A stretch of DNA of 64,000 nt from Comamonadaceae bacterium G21597-S1 (lineage in GTDB: Bacteria; Pseudomonadota; Gammaproteobacteria; Burkholderiales; Burkholderiaceae_C). The stretch is taken from NCBI GenBank assembly GCA_027214345.1, contig JAPWHR010000001.1, positions 310,001 to 374,000 on the forward strand, read 5' to 3'. Positions 39,596 through 47,734 of the stretch are shown here, one piece after another. Every line of letters starts with the position of its first letter. Within the stretch, counting starts at the first letter, position 1. The notes under the pieces were generated by a model. It did not search any database and was not told the DNA's origin. It saw only the letters and a list, made by a program, of their open reading frames with translations. The position numbers and the translations under genes are program-made.

Positions 39596-40636
39596 TCACT
39601 TTCCCTTCTGCTTCAGTGCGGCGTCCAGGCGCGGAAACACGCGCCGGGCATTGCCTTCGTAAATCTGGAACCTGTCCGCGTCGCTGAGGATCTTCGACGC
39701 CTCGATGTAGCGCCTGGTGTCGTCGTAGTAGTTGCCGGTCTCGGGGTCGATGCCGCGCACGGCGCCGATCATCTCGGAGGCGAACAACACGTTCTTGACC
39801 GGGATCACGGTGTTGAGCAGGTCGATGCCGGGCTGGTGGTAGACGCAGGTGTCGAAGAAGATGTTGTTCAGCAGATGGTCCTGCAGCAACGGCTTCTTGA
39901 GTTCCTGCGCCAGGCCGCGGAAACGTCCCCAGTGGTAAGGCACGGCGCCGCCGCCGTGCGGAATCAGGAAACGCAGCGTCGGGAATTCCTTGAACAGGTC
40001 GGAGGTCAGGCACTGCATGAAGGCCGTGGTGTCGGCATTGAGGTAATGCGCGCCGGTGGTGTGGAAACACGGGTTGCAGCTGGTCGACACATGGATCATC
40101 GCCGGGATGTCGTGCTCGACCATCTTCTCGTATATCGGGAACCAGTGCTTGTCGCTCAGCGGCGGCGAGGTCCAGTGGCCGCCGCTCGGGTCCGGATTCA
40201 GGTTGATGCCGACACATCCATATTCGGTGACGCATTTCTCCAGTTCGGCCACGCAGGTCGCCGGGTCGACACCGGGCGACTGCGGCAACATGGCCGCACC
40301 GATGAAATGGTCCGGGAACAGCTGCGAGACCCGGTAACACAACTCGTTGCAGATCGCCGCCCAGGTCGACGACACCTTGAAGTCGCCGATATGGTGCGCC
40401 ATGAAGCTGGCCCGCGGCGAGAAGATGGTCAGGTCGGAGCCTCGCTCCTTCATCAGGCGCAGCTGGTTGCTCTCGATGGACTCGCGCAACTCGTCATCGC
40501 TGATCCTGAGCTCTGATACCTTGGGCATCGATGCCGGATCCTGGATGCCGGCGATCTGGCGGTTGCGCCAGGTCTCCAGGGCCTTGGGGGCGGTGGTGTA
40601 GTGGCCGTGGCAATCGATGACCATCGGTTTTTTCAC
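39596..40636 (-). CDS. pmdE: 4-oxalomesaconate hydratase (PmdE/LigJ)
   Basis: LigJ hydrates 4-carboxymuconate/oxalomesaconate to 4-carboxy-4-hydroxy-2-oxoadipate. The 346-residue product is an amidohydrolase-fold protein with HxH at His10/His12 (IDCHGHYT), [12 protein letters not shown] near 143-154, [15 protein letters not shown] with a metal His near 221, and [14 protein letters not shown] choose the GTG start (MKKPMVID) because GAGGAG lies 8 nt before it, while the ATG four codons later has none. It is the first gene of the operon, 221 nt from the divergent pmdR. The tautomerase PmdU that usually acts just before it is not encoded here. Confidence 0.93.
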   Translation of the reverse strand: MKKPMVIDCHGHYTTAPKALETWRNRQIAGIQDPASMPKVSELRISDDELRESIESNQLRLMKERGSDLTIFSPRASFMAHHIGDFKVSSTWAAICNELCYRVSQLFPDHFIGAAMLPQSPGVDPATCVAELEKCVTEYGCVGINLNPDPSGGHWTSPPLSDKHWFPIYEKMVEHDIPAMIHVSTSCNPCFHTTGAHYLNADTTAFMQCLTSDLFKEFPTLRFLIPHGGGAVPYHWGRFRGLAQELKKPLLQDHLLNNIFFDTCVYHQPGIDLLNTVIPVKNVLFASEMIGAVRGIDPETGNYYDDTRRYIEASKILSDADRFQIYEGNARRVFPRLDAALKQKGK

Positions 40637-40780
40637 GGGTTTGTCTCCTCGTGGCTTCGGGTTGTCGGTAAATTGCGCGCCGGGCAAGCCCGCGGATGGA
40701 CCGCGTGGCAGAGGCACCTGCTGCATGCCTGCATTGTGGTCGCACCGACCGTCGAAAAAAAGACCGGCAGGCCACTAGCA

Positions 40781-40809
40781 GATATAACAATCCGGCATGG
40801 AACCTACAA
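40781..40809 (-). promoter_or_regulatory. Promoter of the pmd operon
   Basis: On the minus strand TTGTAG (40804-40809) and TATATC (40781-40786) are 17 nt apart. The stretch from the spacer past the -10 (40773-40798) matches 20 of 26 bases of a site upstream of the Bug gene at 45083-45108. The leader to pmdE would be about 135 nt. Confidence 0.5.
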
Positions 40810-40831
40810 TGGTATTCGAACCTTACATTGT
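40806..40831. promoter_or_regulatory. Candidate PmdR operator
   Basis: Inverted repeat ACAATG, 14 nt, CATTGT overlaps the -35 of the pmd promoter and ends 26 nt before the pmdR start codon. This is a suitable place for a LysR protein controlling both directions. Confidence 0.4.
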
Positions 40832-40857
40832 CGGCTCCGGCATCCGAAAGACCTCTG

Positions 40858-41802
40858 ATGGACCTCAAGCAGATCGAATATTTCGTGCGCGTCGCCGAGC
40901 TCGGCGGCTTCACCCGCGCCGCCGCGGCACTGGGCGTGGCCCAGCCGGCGCTGAGCCGGCAGGTGCGGCTGCTCGAGGTGGAACTGCGCCAGACCCTGCT
41001 GGCCCGCGACGGGCGCGGCGCGGTGCCCACCGAAGCCGGTCGGTTGCTGCTGGCCCACGGTCGCGGCATCCTGCACCAGGTCGAGCGCGCACGCGAGGAA
41101 CTGGGCAAGTTGCGCGGCGCGCTGGCCGGGCGTGTCGCCGTCGGCCTGCCGACCAGCCTGGCCCGAATGCTGACCGTGCCACTGACCCGCGCCTTCGGCC
41201 GCCAGATGCCGGAAGCCACGATCTCGATCAGCGAAGGACTGTCGACGGCGCTGCTGGAGTCGCTGGTCAACGGCCGGCTCGACGTCGTGCTGCTGTACAA
41301 CGCACGCCCCAGCCCGGACATCGAGATCACGCCGCTGCGGGCCGAGGAACTGTTCCTGGTGCAAGCCGGCACACACAGCAACACCGCGGCGCCCGTGCGG
41401 CTGCGCGACATCGCGGCGCTGCCGCTGGTCATCCCCAGCCGACCGAACGCGATCCGCATGCGGGTCGAGAGCGAGCTGGCGGCCCTGGCTTGCAGTCCGC
41501 GCATCGCGCTGGAGATCGACGGCGTCTCGGCCATCCTGGACCTGGTGGCCGAAGGTGTCGGCAGTGCGATCCTGTCGCGTAACGCGGTGGCCAGTTCGGC
41601 CCATCCGGAACTGTTCCGATTGCGCCCCATTCGCGAGCCGCAGCTGCACGTGCAGATCGCGCTGGCCGTCAGCGCGCAACGCCCCGCCACGTTGACCCAG
41701 CAGGCGACGCAGGCGCTGATCGTCGACACGCTGGCCACCATGCTGCCGCCACGCCAGCCGGGCGAGCCGTTGGCACCGGCCCCGCGCGTCGACGCCGCGT
41801 GA
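40858..41802 (+). CDS. pmdR: LysR-family regulator of the protocatechuate operon (PmdR-like)
   Basis: This is a 314-residue LysR-type regulator with helix-turn-helix EYFVRVAELGGFTRAAAALG and VAQPALSRQVRLLEVELRQ at about 6-45, then an effector-binding domain (ARMLTVPLTRAF from about 101). It belongs to the NAC/CatR-like branch by its opening MDLKQIEYFVRVAE. The gene diverges from pmdE across 221 nt. In related bacteria the pmd operon is controlled by a LysR protein, so the name is given by position and family. The effector could be a pathway intermediate. Confidence 0.8.
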   Translation: MDLKQIEYFVRVAELGGFTRAAAALGVAQPALSRQVRLLEVELRQTLLARDGRGAVPTEAGRLLLAHGRGILHQVERAREELGKLRGALAGRVAVGLPTSLARMLTVPLTRAFGRQMPEATISISEGLSTALLESLVNGRLDVVLLYNARPSPDIEITPLRAEELFLVQAGTHSNTAAPVRLRDIAALPLVIPSRPNAIRMRVESELAALACSPRIALEIDGVSAILDLVAEGVGSAILSRNAVASSAHPELFRLRPIREPQLHVQIALAVSAQRPATLTQQATQALIVDTLATMLPPRQPGEPLAPAPRVDAA

Positions 41803-41899
41803 GCGGCATCATTAAGATAGTTGTGTACGCACCGGTCAGCGCGATGGCGCGCGGCCTGGCGAGCACCCCGACAACCCGACACCCAGCAAGGAGACCGCC

Positions 41900-42421
41900 A
41901 TGAGCGCCATCGTCGTCACCCTGATCGGCCCCGATCGCCCCGGCGTGGTCCGCGCCATCTCCGACAAGGCCGCCGAACACGGCGCCAACTGGACCGACAG
42001 CGTCATGGCCAACTTCGCAGGCCAGTTCGCCGGCATCGTGCATCTGCAGGTACCGGCGGCCAACAGCGCGGCCTTGCTGGCCGCGTTGCGCGCGTTGGAG
42101 TCCGACGACCTGCATGTCCAGGTCGCGCAGGCGCAGGACGCCGCGCCCGCGCCGGCGCCGCGCCGGCTGCACCTGTCCCTGGTCGGCCACGACCGGCCCG
42201 GCATCATCCACAGCATCTCGACCCGGCTCGCCGGCCAGGGCGTGAGCATCGACACGATGAAGACACATATCGCCAGCGGCGCGATGTCGGGAGAACAGAT
42301 GTTCCACCTCGATGCCCAGCTGACCGTGCCGCAGGACCTGGACACGGACACGCTGCGCGACGGGCTGGAGAGCCTGGCCAACGAACTCATGGTGGATATC
42401 GAGTTCGACAGCGCCGGATGA
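41900..42421 (+). CDS. Double ACT-domain protein, GcvR-like
   Basis: This is a 173-residue protein of two ACT domains, residues 1-75 and 90-170. Each begins with the small-ligand-binding phrase (VTLIGPDRPGVVRAISDKA and LSLVGHDRPGIIHSISTRL). This is the layout of the glycine cleavage system transcriptional repressor GcvR and of unnamed relatives. No DNA-binding domain is present, so it would act by sensing an amino acid and touching a partner protein. No gcv genes lie nearby. It is monocistronic as far as I can see. Confidence 0.8.
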   Translation: MSAIVVTLIGPDRPGVVRAISDKAAEHGANWTDSVMANFAGQFAGIVHLQVPAANSAALLAALRALESDDLHVQVAQAQDAAPAPAPRRLHLSLVGHDRPGIIHSISTRLAGQGVSIDTMKTHIASGAMSGEQMFHLDAQLTVPQDLDTDTLRDGLESLANELMVDIEFDSAG

Positions 42422-42479
42422 GCCGCAACCGGTCCGCCGCGCAGAGCGCTCTCCTCGGATGGCCGTGGGTCTTGCAGCC

Positions 42480-42959
42480 ATGAACGTGCCCGAACGCTAC
42501 CGCTCTTTCTGGGACGCCTTCGCGCGGGGGCAGGCTGCCGATCCCGCGCCTCTTTTTCTCGAGGCGTTTCACTTCGACGACAACGCGACCGACGCGAACG
42601 CACTGGCGTCCCTGGTGCTTCGCGGGCGCAAGCGGGCCACCGCCGCGCTGGTGTGGGTCCACGAGGCACAGGGCAAGCCGATCCCCCGCCCCGGGGACCT
42701 CAGCATTGTCACGGACTTCGACGGAAATGCCGTTTGCATCATCGAGACGCTGCAGGTGGACATCGTGCCGTTTTCCGAGGTCAGCGCGGACTTCGCGGCG
42801 ACCGAGGGCGAAGGCGATGGTTCGCTGGCGTATTGGCGCCGCGTACACACGGCCTACTTTGGCCGCGAATGCGCACGCATTGGACGATCGCCGGCGCCGG
42901 ACATGCCCGTTGTATGCGAACGCTTCGAGGTCGTGTTCGGGCCACGGCCGAATCTTTGA
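42480..42959 (+). CDS. ASCH-domain protein
   Basis: This is a small soluble protein of about 159 residues with the ASCH fold, a PUA-like RNA-binding barrel. Its hallmarks are GRKRATAALVWVHEA near 50-64 (the G-x-K-x-x-T pattern), GDLSIVTDFDGNAVCIIE near 73-90, and the EGDGSLAYWRRVHTAYF segment near 113-129. Some relatives hydrolyse N4-acetylcytidine and others process RNA; the role here is unknown. An in-frame ATG seven codons earlier (42459) is an alternative start; neither has a clear ribosome-binding site. Confidence 0.75.
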   Translation: MNVPERYRSFWDAFARGQAADPAPLFLEAFHFDDNATDANALASLVLRGRKRATAALVWVHEAQGKPIPRPGDLSIVTDFDGNAVCIIETLQVDIVPFSEVSADFAATEGEGDGSLAYWRRVHTAYFGRECARIGRSPAPDMPVVCERFEVVFGPRPNL

Positions 42960-42998
42960 CGCCCTGCCCGCCCGGCCGGCGGACGGACGGCACAGTGC

Positions 42999-43901
42999 TC
43001 AGCGCGGTTCGTTCCCGATCAGCCGATCCGCATACACCTGCCAGGCGCTGCTCTTCGTATCGACCCCGTCAAACACCCCGGCCTTCGCCTGGTCGGCCAC
43101 CCACTGCTGCTTGCCGGCGATGGCCGCGGCCATGAAGGGTTCGAATCCGGCCTCGCGCACGGTGTTGGCCGATTCGCGCATCTCCTCGGCGCGGCGCTGG
43201 CCATGCTGGACCACGCGGCTGAAGAAATAGGCGCCGACCTGCTGCCAGTCGATGCCGGGAAAGGTCTCCTGCAGCGTCGGGATCACATGGTCCTCGACGC
43301 CGTACCGGCGCGCCGTGGTGTAACTCTCGATGACCAGCGCCTCCAGACCCTTGATCATCACGCTGCGGCACATCTTGATCGCACTGGCCACGCCCAACCG
43401 GTCCGACACCACGGTGGCGTCCATGCCCCAGCCGTTGAGCACCGGCGCGAGTTCGGCGGCGCCCGTGCCGCCCAGCAGCATCGGCACCCGGATGCCGTAC
43501 GGCGGCACCGAGGTCATCACGCCGGCTTCGACATATCGCCCGCCGGCCGCGTCGATCAGCGCGGCGGCCTGCTGCTTGGTCTGCGGCGAGGCCGAGTTCA
43601 GGTCCAGGAACACGGTGCCCGGCCGCAGGTAGGTGGCGGCCTCCCGGGCCACGACCAGCGTGTTCGAGGCGGTGACGGCGGAGATCAGCAGCTCGGCTTG
43701 TTCGCACAACCGGGCCATGCCATCGCAGGCATGCACATCGGCGCCCGACGCATGGGCCTGCTGCGCCTGTGCCAGGTCACGGTCCGCAGCGGTGAATTTC
43801 AGGTCCCAGGCCGAGATCGCGTCCACCCGGGCGCGCAAGCCGGCGCCGAAGGTCTTGCCGACCTCGCCGTAACCGATCAGTCCGATGTGTCGCACCTGCA
43901 T
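42999..43901 (-). CDS. NAD(P)-dependent 6-phosphogluconate-dehydrogenase-like oxidoreductase (DUF1932)
   Basis: This is a 300-residue Rossmann dehydrogenase with GLIGYGEVG at 7-15, the substrate-binding block DLNSASPQTKQQ near 100-111, and a C-terminal DUF1932 domain. The conserved Lys in ASAIKMCRSVMIKGLEAL lies near 177-185. It belongs to the beta-hydroxyacid dehydrogenase superfamily, but the DUF1932 subgroup has few characterised members. It follows the Bug receptor gene by 43 nt on the same strand and probably shares its transcript. A CAGGAGGAA site supports the ATG. Confidence 0.8.
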   Translation of the reverse strand: MQVRHIGLIGYGEVGKTFGAGLRARVDAISAWDLKFTAADRDLAQAQQAHASGADVHACDGMARLCEQAELLISAVTASNTLVVAREAATYLRPGTVFLDLNSASPQTKQQAAALIDAAGGRYVEAGVMTSVPPYGIRVPMLLGGTGAAELAPVLNGWGMDATVVSDRLGVASAIKMCRSVMIKGLEALVIESYTTARRYGVEDHVIPTLQETFPGIDWQQVGAYFFSRVVQHGQRRAEEMRESANTVREAGFEPFMAAAIAGKQQWVADQAKAGVFDGVDTKSSAWQVYADRLIGNEPR

Positions 43902-43944
43902 GCCCCAGTTCCTCCTGTTGTCGCGTCTCGTGGCCGCTGCGGTC

Positions 43945-44910
43945 TCATTGGGTCGGGATCTTCGCACGCACGATCACGTCACCCCAGCGTCTGGTTTCAC
44001 TGGCCAGCAGTTCGGCCGTCTGTTCCGGCGTGCTGGCGTGGGCGTCCATGTTCAGTGCGCGCAGCTTGGTCTTCACGTCCGGCGCCTCGACGGCGGCGGT
44101 GATGTCCTTGTTCAGGCGCGCGATCACGGCGGCCGGCGTCTTGGCCGGGGCGGCCAGGCCGTTCCACGACGACGCCACCAGGCCTGGCACGCCGCTCTCC
44201 ACCGCCGTCGGGACGTCGGGCAGCACCGCCGAGCGTTTGGCGCCCGTCACGGCCAATGCGCGTACCGCCTTGCTGCTGATGTGCGGAATGACCGGACCCA
44301 GGATCTCGACCGCGGCGTCGATCTGGTTGCCGCGCAGCGCGGTGATCACCGCCGGCGTGCCGTTGAACGGCACGATCTGCACGTCGATGCCGGCAGCGGA
44401 CTTCAGCAGTTCGCCGGTCAGGTTCTGGGTGCTGCCGATATTGACCGTGCCCAGGTTGAGTTTGCCGGGATTGGCCTTGGCAAAGGCCACCAGTTCGCCC
44501 AGCGACTTGAATTTCGAGTCCGCCTGCGTGATCACCGCGATGTCGAAAGTCGCCAGTGTCGAAATCGGCGCGAAGTCGCGCTGGGTATCGAACGGCAGCG
44601 ACTTGAACAGCCCGGCGCTGACCGCCGTGCCGTTGGAAATCAATAGCAATGTGTGGCCGTCAGGGTCGGCCTTGGCGACGATGTCGCCGGCCGCCACCCC
44701 GCCGGCACCCGGCTTGTTGTCGATGACCACGGCCTGGCCCAGCGACTGGCTGAGCTTCTCCGCCACGGTGCGGGCCGTGATGTCGGCCACGCCGCCGGCG
44801 CCGAAGGGCACGACGATGCGTACCGTCTTGCTCGGGAAGGTCTGGGCCTGGCTGGCCATGGCCAGGACGGCAAGTCCGGCCGCAATGGCGCATCGTGTGA
44901 AGAATCGCAT
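43945..44910 (-). CDS. Bug-family periplasmic solute-binding protein
   Basis: This is a 321-residue extracytoplasmic receptor. The signal peptide ends near ASQAQ (about residue 22), and the family opening FPSKTVRIVVPFGAGGVADIT follows. IDNKPGAGGVAAGD near 62-75 and GTVNIGSTQNLTGE near 153-166 outline the ligand pocket. It has no TctA/TctB neighbour. A promoter-like site about 180 nt upstream shares 20 of 26 bases with the pmd operon promoter region, so the ligand may be an aromatic acid or a pathway product. The Rossmann oxidoreductase gene follows. Confidence 0.9.
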   Translation of the reverse strand: MRFFTRCAIAAGLAVLAMASQAQTFPSKTVRIVVPFGAGGVADITARTVAEKLSQSLGQAVVIDNKPGAGGVAAGDIVAKADPDGHTLLLISNGTAVSAGLFKSLPFDTQRDFAPISTLATFDIAVITQADSKFKSLGELVAFAKANPGKLNLGTVNIGSTQNLTGELLKSAAGIDVQIVPFNGTPAVITALRGNQIDAAVEILGPVIPHISSKAVRALAVTGAKRSAVLPDVPTAVESGVPGLVASSWNGLAAPAKTPAAVIARLNKDITAAVEAPDVKTKLRALNMDAHASTPEQTAELLASETRRWGDVIVRAKIPTQ

Positions 44911-45090
44911 GCCTGTCTCCTGATCGCCGGACGGTCGACGGACCGCCCCTGCGCGTTGCTGGTGAATGCCCGTGGCCGCGCGCGGCCCCGGGACGCCGGC
45001 CGGCGCGCATCCCGCGGGAATCGCGGCGCCAGCAAACCGCTGATTGTCATCGGTTTGCCGCGTGCGATGCAGCCGGCTGGGTCACTAACA

Positions 45091-45119
45091 GCTATAACGG
45101 CGCGGCATATCCCCTGCAA
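45091..45119 (-). promoter_or_regulatory. Promoter of the Bug receptor gene
   Basis: Minus-strand TTGCAG (45114-45119) and TATAGC (45091-45096) are 17 nt apart. The -10 and flanks (45083-45108) match 20 of 26 bases of the pmd promoter region. The leader to the Bug start codon would be about 170 nt. Confidence 0.45.
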
Positions 45120-45163
45120 GGCCATGCCGGCGAGAAGAGCGGACGCGCCGACACGGCGCCGCG

Positions 45164-46054
45164 TCAGGCGCGCAGATGCTGGTTGAAGAACGCCAGCGTC
45201 CGCTCCCAGGCCAGCCTGGCGGCGGCGGCATCGAAACGCGGCGTGGTGTCGTTGTTGAACCCGTGCTGGGTGCCGGCATAGGTATGGGCGGTGTAGCGGG
45301 CGCCGGCGGCCTTGAGCGCGGCCTCGTACGGTGGCCAGCCCGCGTTGATGCGTTCGTCGATTCCGGCGAAATGGATCAGCAGCGGCGCCTTGACCTTGGC
45401 CGCCTCGCTGGCGGCGGGATGGTTGCCGTAGAACGGCACGCCAGCAGCCAGGTTCGGCAACCGGGTCGACAGGACATGCACCATGCCGCCGCCGTAGCAG
45501 AACCCGACGGCGCCGATGGTGCCGGTGCATTCGGGGCGCGCCTGCAGTACCTGGGCCGCAGTGACGAAGTCCTCGCGGGTCTTGGACTGGTCGAGCTTGG
45601 CGAACAGTTCGCGTGCCTTGTCTTCGTCACCCGGGTAACCGCCCAGCGGCGTCAGCGCGTCGGGCGCGAACGCGACGAAGTTGTCCAGCGCCAGGCGGCG
45701 GGCGATGTCCTCGATATGCGGGTTCAAGCCGCGGTTCTCGTGCACCACGAGGATGCCGGGCAACTTGCCGCTGGCGTTGGCCGGCACCGCCAGATAACCC
45801 TTCATGGTCCCGGAGCCGGCCGGCGAGGGATATTCCAGCATCTGGGTCTTGAGCCGCGCATCGTCCTTGGGCACGACCTGGGCCGCGGCGAAGTCCGGGC
45901 TCAGCGAGGCCAGCAACATGCTGGCGGTCAGACCGCCCACGGCGAACTTCTGCGCCCGCTCCAGGAAGCCGCGGCGGTCGATGCCGCCGTGCACATAGGC
46001 GTCGAACAGTATCAGCAGTTCCTGGTCGAAATCGGCGGCCGTCTTGCGTGGCAT
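45164..46054 (-). CDS. Dienelactone hydrolase family protein, exported
   Basis: This is a 296-residue alpha/beta-hydrolase of the dienelactone hydrolase family. The nucleophile is Cys186 in GFCYGGGM, the acid is probably Asp in HFAGIDERI, and the His lies in AGTQHGFNN near 269. Unlike cytoplasmic ClcD, it has an N-terminal extension with RRGFLERAQKFAVGG followed by a hydrophobic stretch and ASLSPDFAAA, which looks like a twin-arginine-type export signal. It therefore probably works in the periplasm. The amidohydrolase gene lies 104 nt upstream on the same strand. The lactone or ester substrate is unknown. Confidence 0.85.
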   Translation of the reverse strand: MPRKTAADFDQELLILFDAYVHGGIDRRGFLERAQKFAVGGLTASMLLASLSPDFAAAQVVPKDDARLKTQMLEYPSPAGSGTMKGYLAVPANASGKLPGILVVHENRGLNPHIEDIARRLALDNFVAFAPDALTPLGGYPGDEDKARELFAKLDQSKTREDFVTAAQVLQARPECTGTIGAVGFCYGGGMVHVLSTRLPNLAAGVPFYGNHPAASEAAKVKAPLLIHFAGIDERINAGWPPYEAALKAAGARYTAHTYAGTQHGFNNDTTPRFDAAAARLAWERTLAFFNQHLRA

Positions 46055-46158
46055 GGGGAACCTCCTGGGCAGGTGAATGGATGGTCATCGACTGACTCCG
46101 CCACCGGCCGATGGTTCAACGCCGCGTCGCGATCCCGATCAGGGATTACCCTGTGCAG

Positions 46159-47028
46159 TCACGCCGTCGACAAGCCCAGCAGCCGCACCGCATTGCCCTT
46201 GAGAATGCCCGGCATCACCTCCGGCTTGAAGCCGGCGTCCTCGAAATCCTTCATCCAGCGGTCGGGCGTGATCAGCGGGTAGTCGCTGCCGAACAGGATG
46301 CGATCCTTGAGCAAGGTGTTGGCGTATTGCACCAGCTGCTTCGGGAAATATTTCGGGCTCCAGCCGCTGAGATCGATCCAGACATTGGGCTTGTGCGTGG
46401 CCACGCTCAGCGCCTCGTCCTGCCACGGGAAACTCGGGTGCGCCATGACGATCTGCATGTCCGGAAAACTGATGGCCACGTCATCGAGGTGCATCGGATT
46501 GCTGTACTCCAGGCGCAGGCCGCCGCCGCACCGCATGCCGCTGCCGATGCCGCTGTGTCCGGTGTGGAAGATGGTCGGCATCCTGTGTTCGGCGATCACC
46601 TCGTAGATCGGCCAGGCCATGCGGTCGTATGGATGGTAGCCCTGCACCGTGGGATGGAACTTGAAACCCTTGACGCCTTCCTCCTCGATCAGCCGACGTG
46701 CCTCGCGCGCGCCCATCTTGCCTTTGTGCGGATCGATGCTGGCGAACGCAATCATCATGTCGGCGTTGTCGCGCGCAGCCTGGGCGATCTCCTCATTGGG
46801 AATGCGCCGGCGGCCCATCTGCGTCTCGGCGTCGACGGTGAACATCACCAGCCCGATCTTGCGCTCGCGGTAATAGGCAATCGTCTCGGCGATGGACGGC
46901 CGGCGGTTGCTGCGGAAATACTTGTCGGCGGCGCGATCGTATTCCTCGCCGTAGTTGTCGAACGGATTCCAGCAGCTGACTTCGGCGTGGGTGTGGATGT
47001 CGATGGCAATGAGATTGTGGTGGTCCAT
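46159..47028 (-). CDS. Amidohydrolase-superfamily protein (ACMSD/decarboxylase-like branch)
   Basis: This is a 289-residue metal-dependent TIM barrel. It shows the HxH pair His12/His14 in AIDIHTHAEV, FASIDPHKG near 95-103, IFHTGHSGIG near 152-161, MAHPSFPWQ near 191-199, and the metal Asp in ILFGSDYPL near 243-251. It is of the branch that contains gamma-resorcylate decarboxylase, LigW-like decarboxylases and the hydroxyphenyl-beta-ketoacyl-CoA hydrolases of hydroxycinnamate breakdown. I cannot choose among these. It is the first gene of a minus-strand group with a dienelactone hydrolase, and diverges from a winged-helix regulator. Confidence 0.82.
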   Translation of the reverse strand: MDHHNLIAIDIHTHAEVSCWNPFDNYGEEYDRAADKYFRSNRRPSIAETIAYYRERKIGLVMFTVDAETQMGRRRIPNEEIAQAARDNADMMIAFASIDPHKGKMGAREARRLIEEEGVKGFKFHPTVQGYHPYDRMAWPIYEVIAEHRMPTIFHTGHSGIGSGMRCGGGLRLEYSNPMHLDDVAISFPDMQIVMAHPSFPWQDEALSVATHKPNVWIDLSGWSPKYFPKQLVQYANTLLKDRILFGSDYPLITPDRWMKDFEDAGFKPEVMPGILKGNAVRLLGLSTA

Positions 47029-47368
47029 GGAGATCTTCCTGACGGAGCAAAAGGCCTGGGCACCGGGTACGGCCCGGCTCCAGCCGTCGCCCGCTTTCGA
47101 TTGTCACCCATGACCCGCATCGGTCAACCGACCCGTCCGGGACCATCCACAGCCGCCGCCAGCGACCCGTTCGTTCCGCGAAATGAAATGCGGGACTGCC
47201 CACATTCACCGCCCGATTCAGCCTGCCGACCCGACCATGCTGGCGTCGAAGCTCCAATTTCGATAGCGCCCTGGCGCGCCGCCCCCGACGGACTATTGTT
47301 GCGACGGCCCAGGGCCCCTAAACTGACCGACCAAACACAACGACAAGCCCGTGCCGAGGAGACACCCG
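47029..47368. other. Divergent control region, amidohydrolase / winged-helix regulator
   Basis: This is a 340-nt spacer between divergent genes. Apart from one promoter on the plus strand at 47296-47324 I see no gene, tRNA or strong repeat in it. A minus-strand promoter for the amidohydrolase is expected but not clear. Confidence 0.5.
47296..47324 (+). promoter_or_regulatory. Promoter of the winged-helix/FAH operon
   Basis: TTGTTG (47296-47301) and TAAACT (47319-47324), each 4 of 6 to consensus, are separated by 17 nt. The -10 lies 45 nt before the start codon. Confidence 0.45.
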
Positions 47369-47734
47369 ATGGTTGCCAGAGAACCTGCAGCGATCAGTCA
47401 GTTGCTGAGTCTGCTGGAGTCGCGCTACGCCATCCGGGTGTTGTGGGCCCTCAAGGACGGCCATCCCCAGACCTTTCGCCTGTTGCAGGACAGCGTGGGG
47501 GGCATCACCCCCAACACGCTCAACACGCGTATCAAGGAAATGCGCCAGGCCGGACTGATGGCGCACGGCAAGGATGGTTATATAGTCACGCCGTCCGGCG
47601 CCGATCTGCTCAGGCGCCTGGCCGACGTTCCGGCATTCGCCAGCCGGTGGGCCGCCAGCCAAGCCAGAAAGAAGCCATCCGACCATGCAACAGATCCTGT
47701 CCCGCGCCGCGTCCCTCCTGCCACAGGATCATGA
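47369..47734 (+). CDS. Winged-helix transcriptional regulator, HxlR-like
   Basis: This is a 121-residue protein with one winged helix-turn-helix of the HxlR/ArsR sort: LSLLESRYAIRVLWALKDG near 12-30, TFRLLQDSVGGITPNTLNTRIKEMRQAGL near 34-62, then a wing with YIVTPSGADLL. The start is the ATG with GAGGAG 8 nt upstream; a GTG six codons earlier lacks a site. The last 50 nt overlap the start of the FAH gene in another frame, so the two are translationally coupled. The divergent amidohydrolase gene is a likely target. Confidence 0.75.
   Translation: MVAREPAAISQLLSLLESRYAIRVLWALKDGHPQTFRLLQDSVGGITPNTLNTRIKEMRQAGLMAHGKDGYIVTPSGADLLRRLADVPAFASRWAASQARKKPSDHATDPVPRRVPPATGS

Noticed and set aside
47029-47368. 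Open frames on both strands in the amidohydrolase/regulator spacer
   Set aside because: They are Arg/Pro/Ser-rich, lack ribosome-binding sites and resemble no family.
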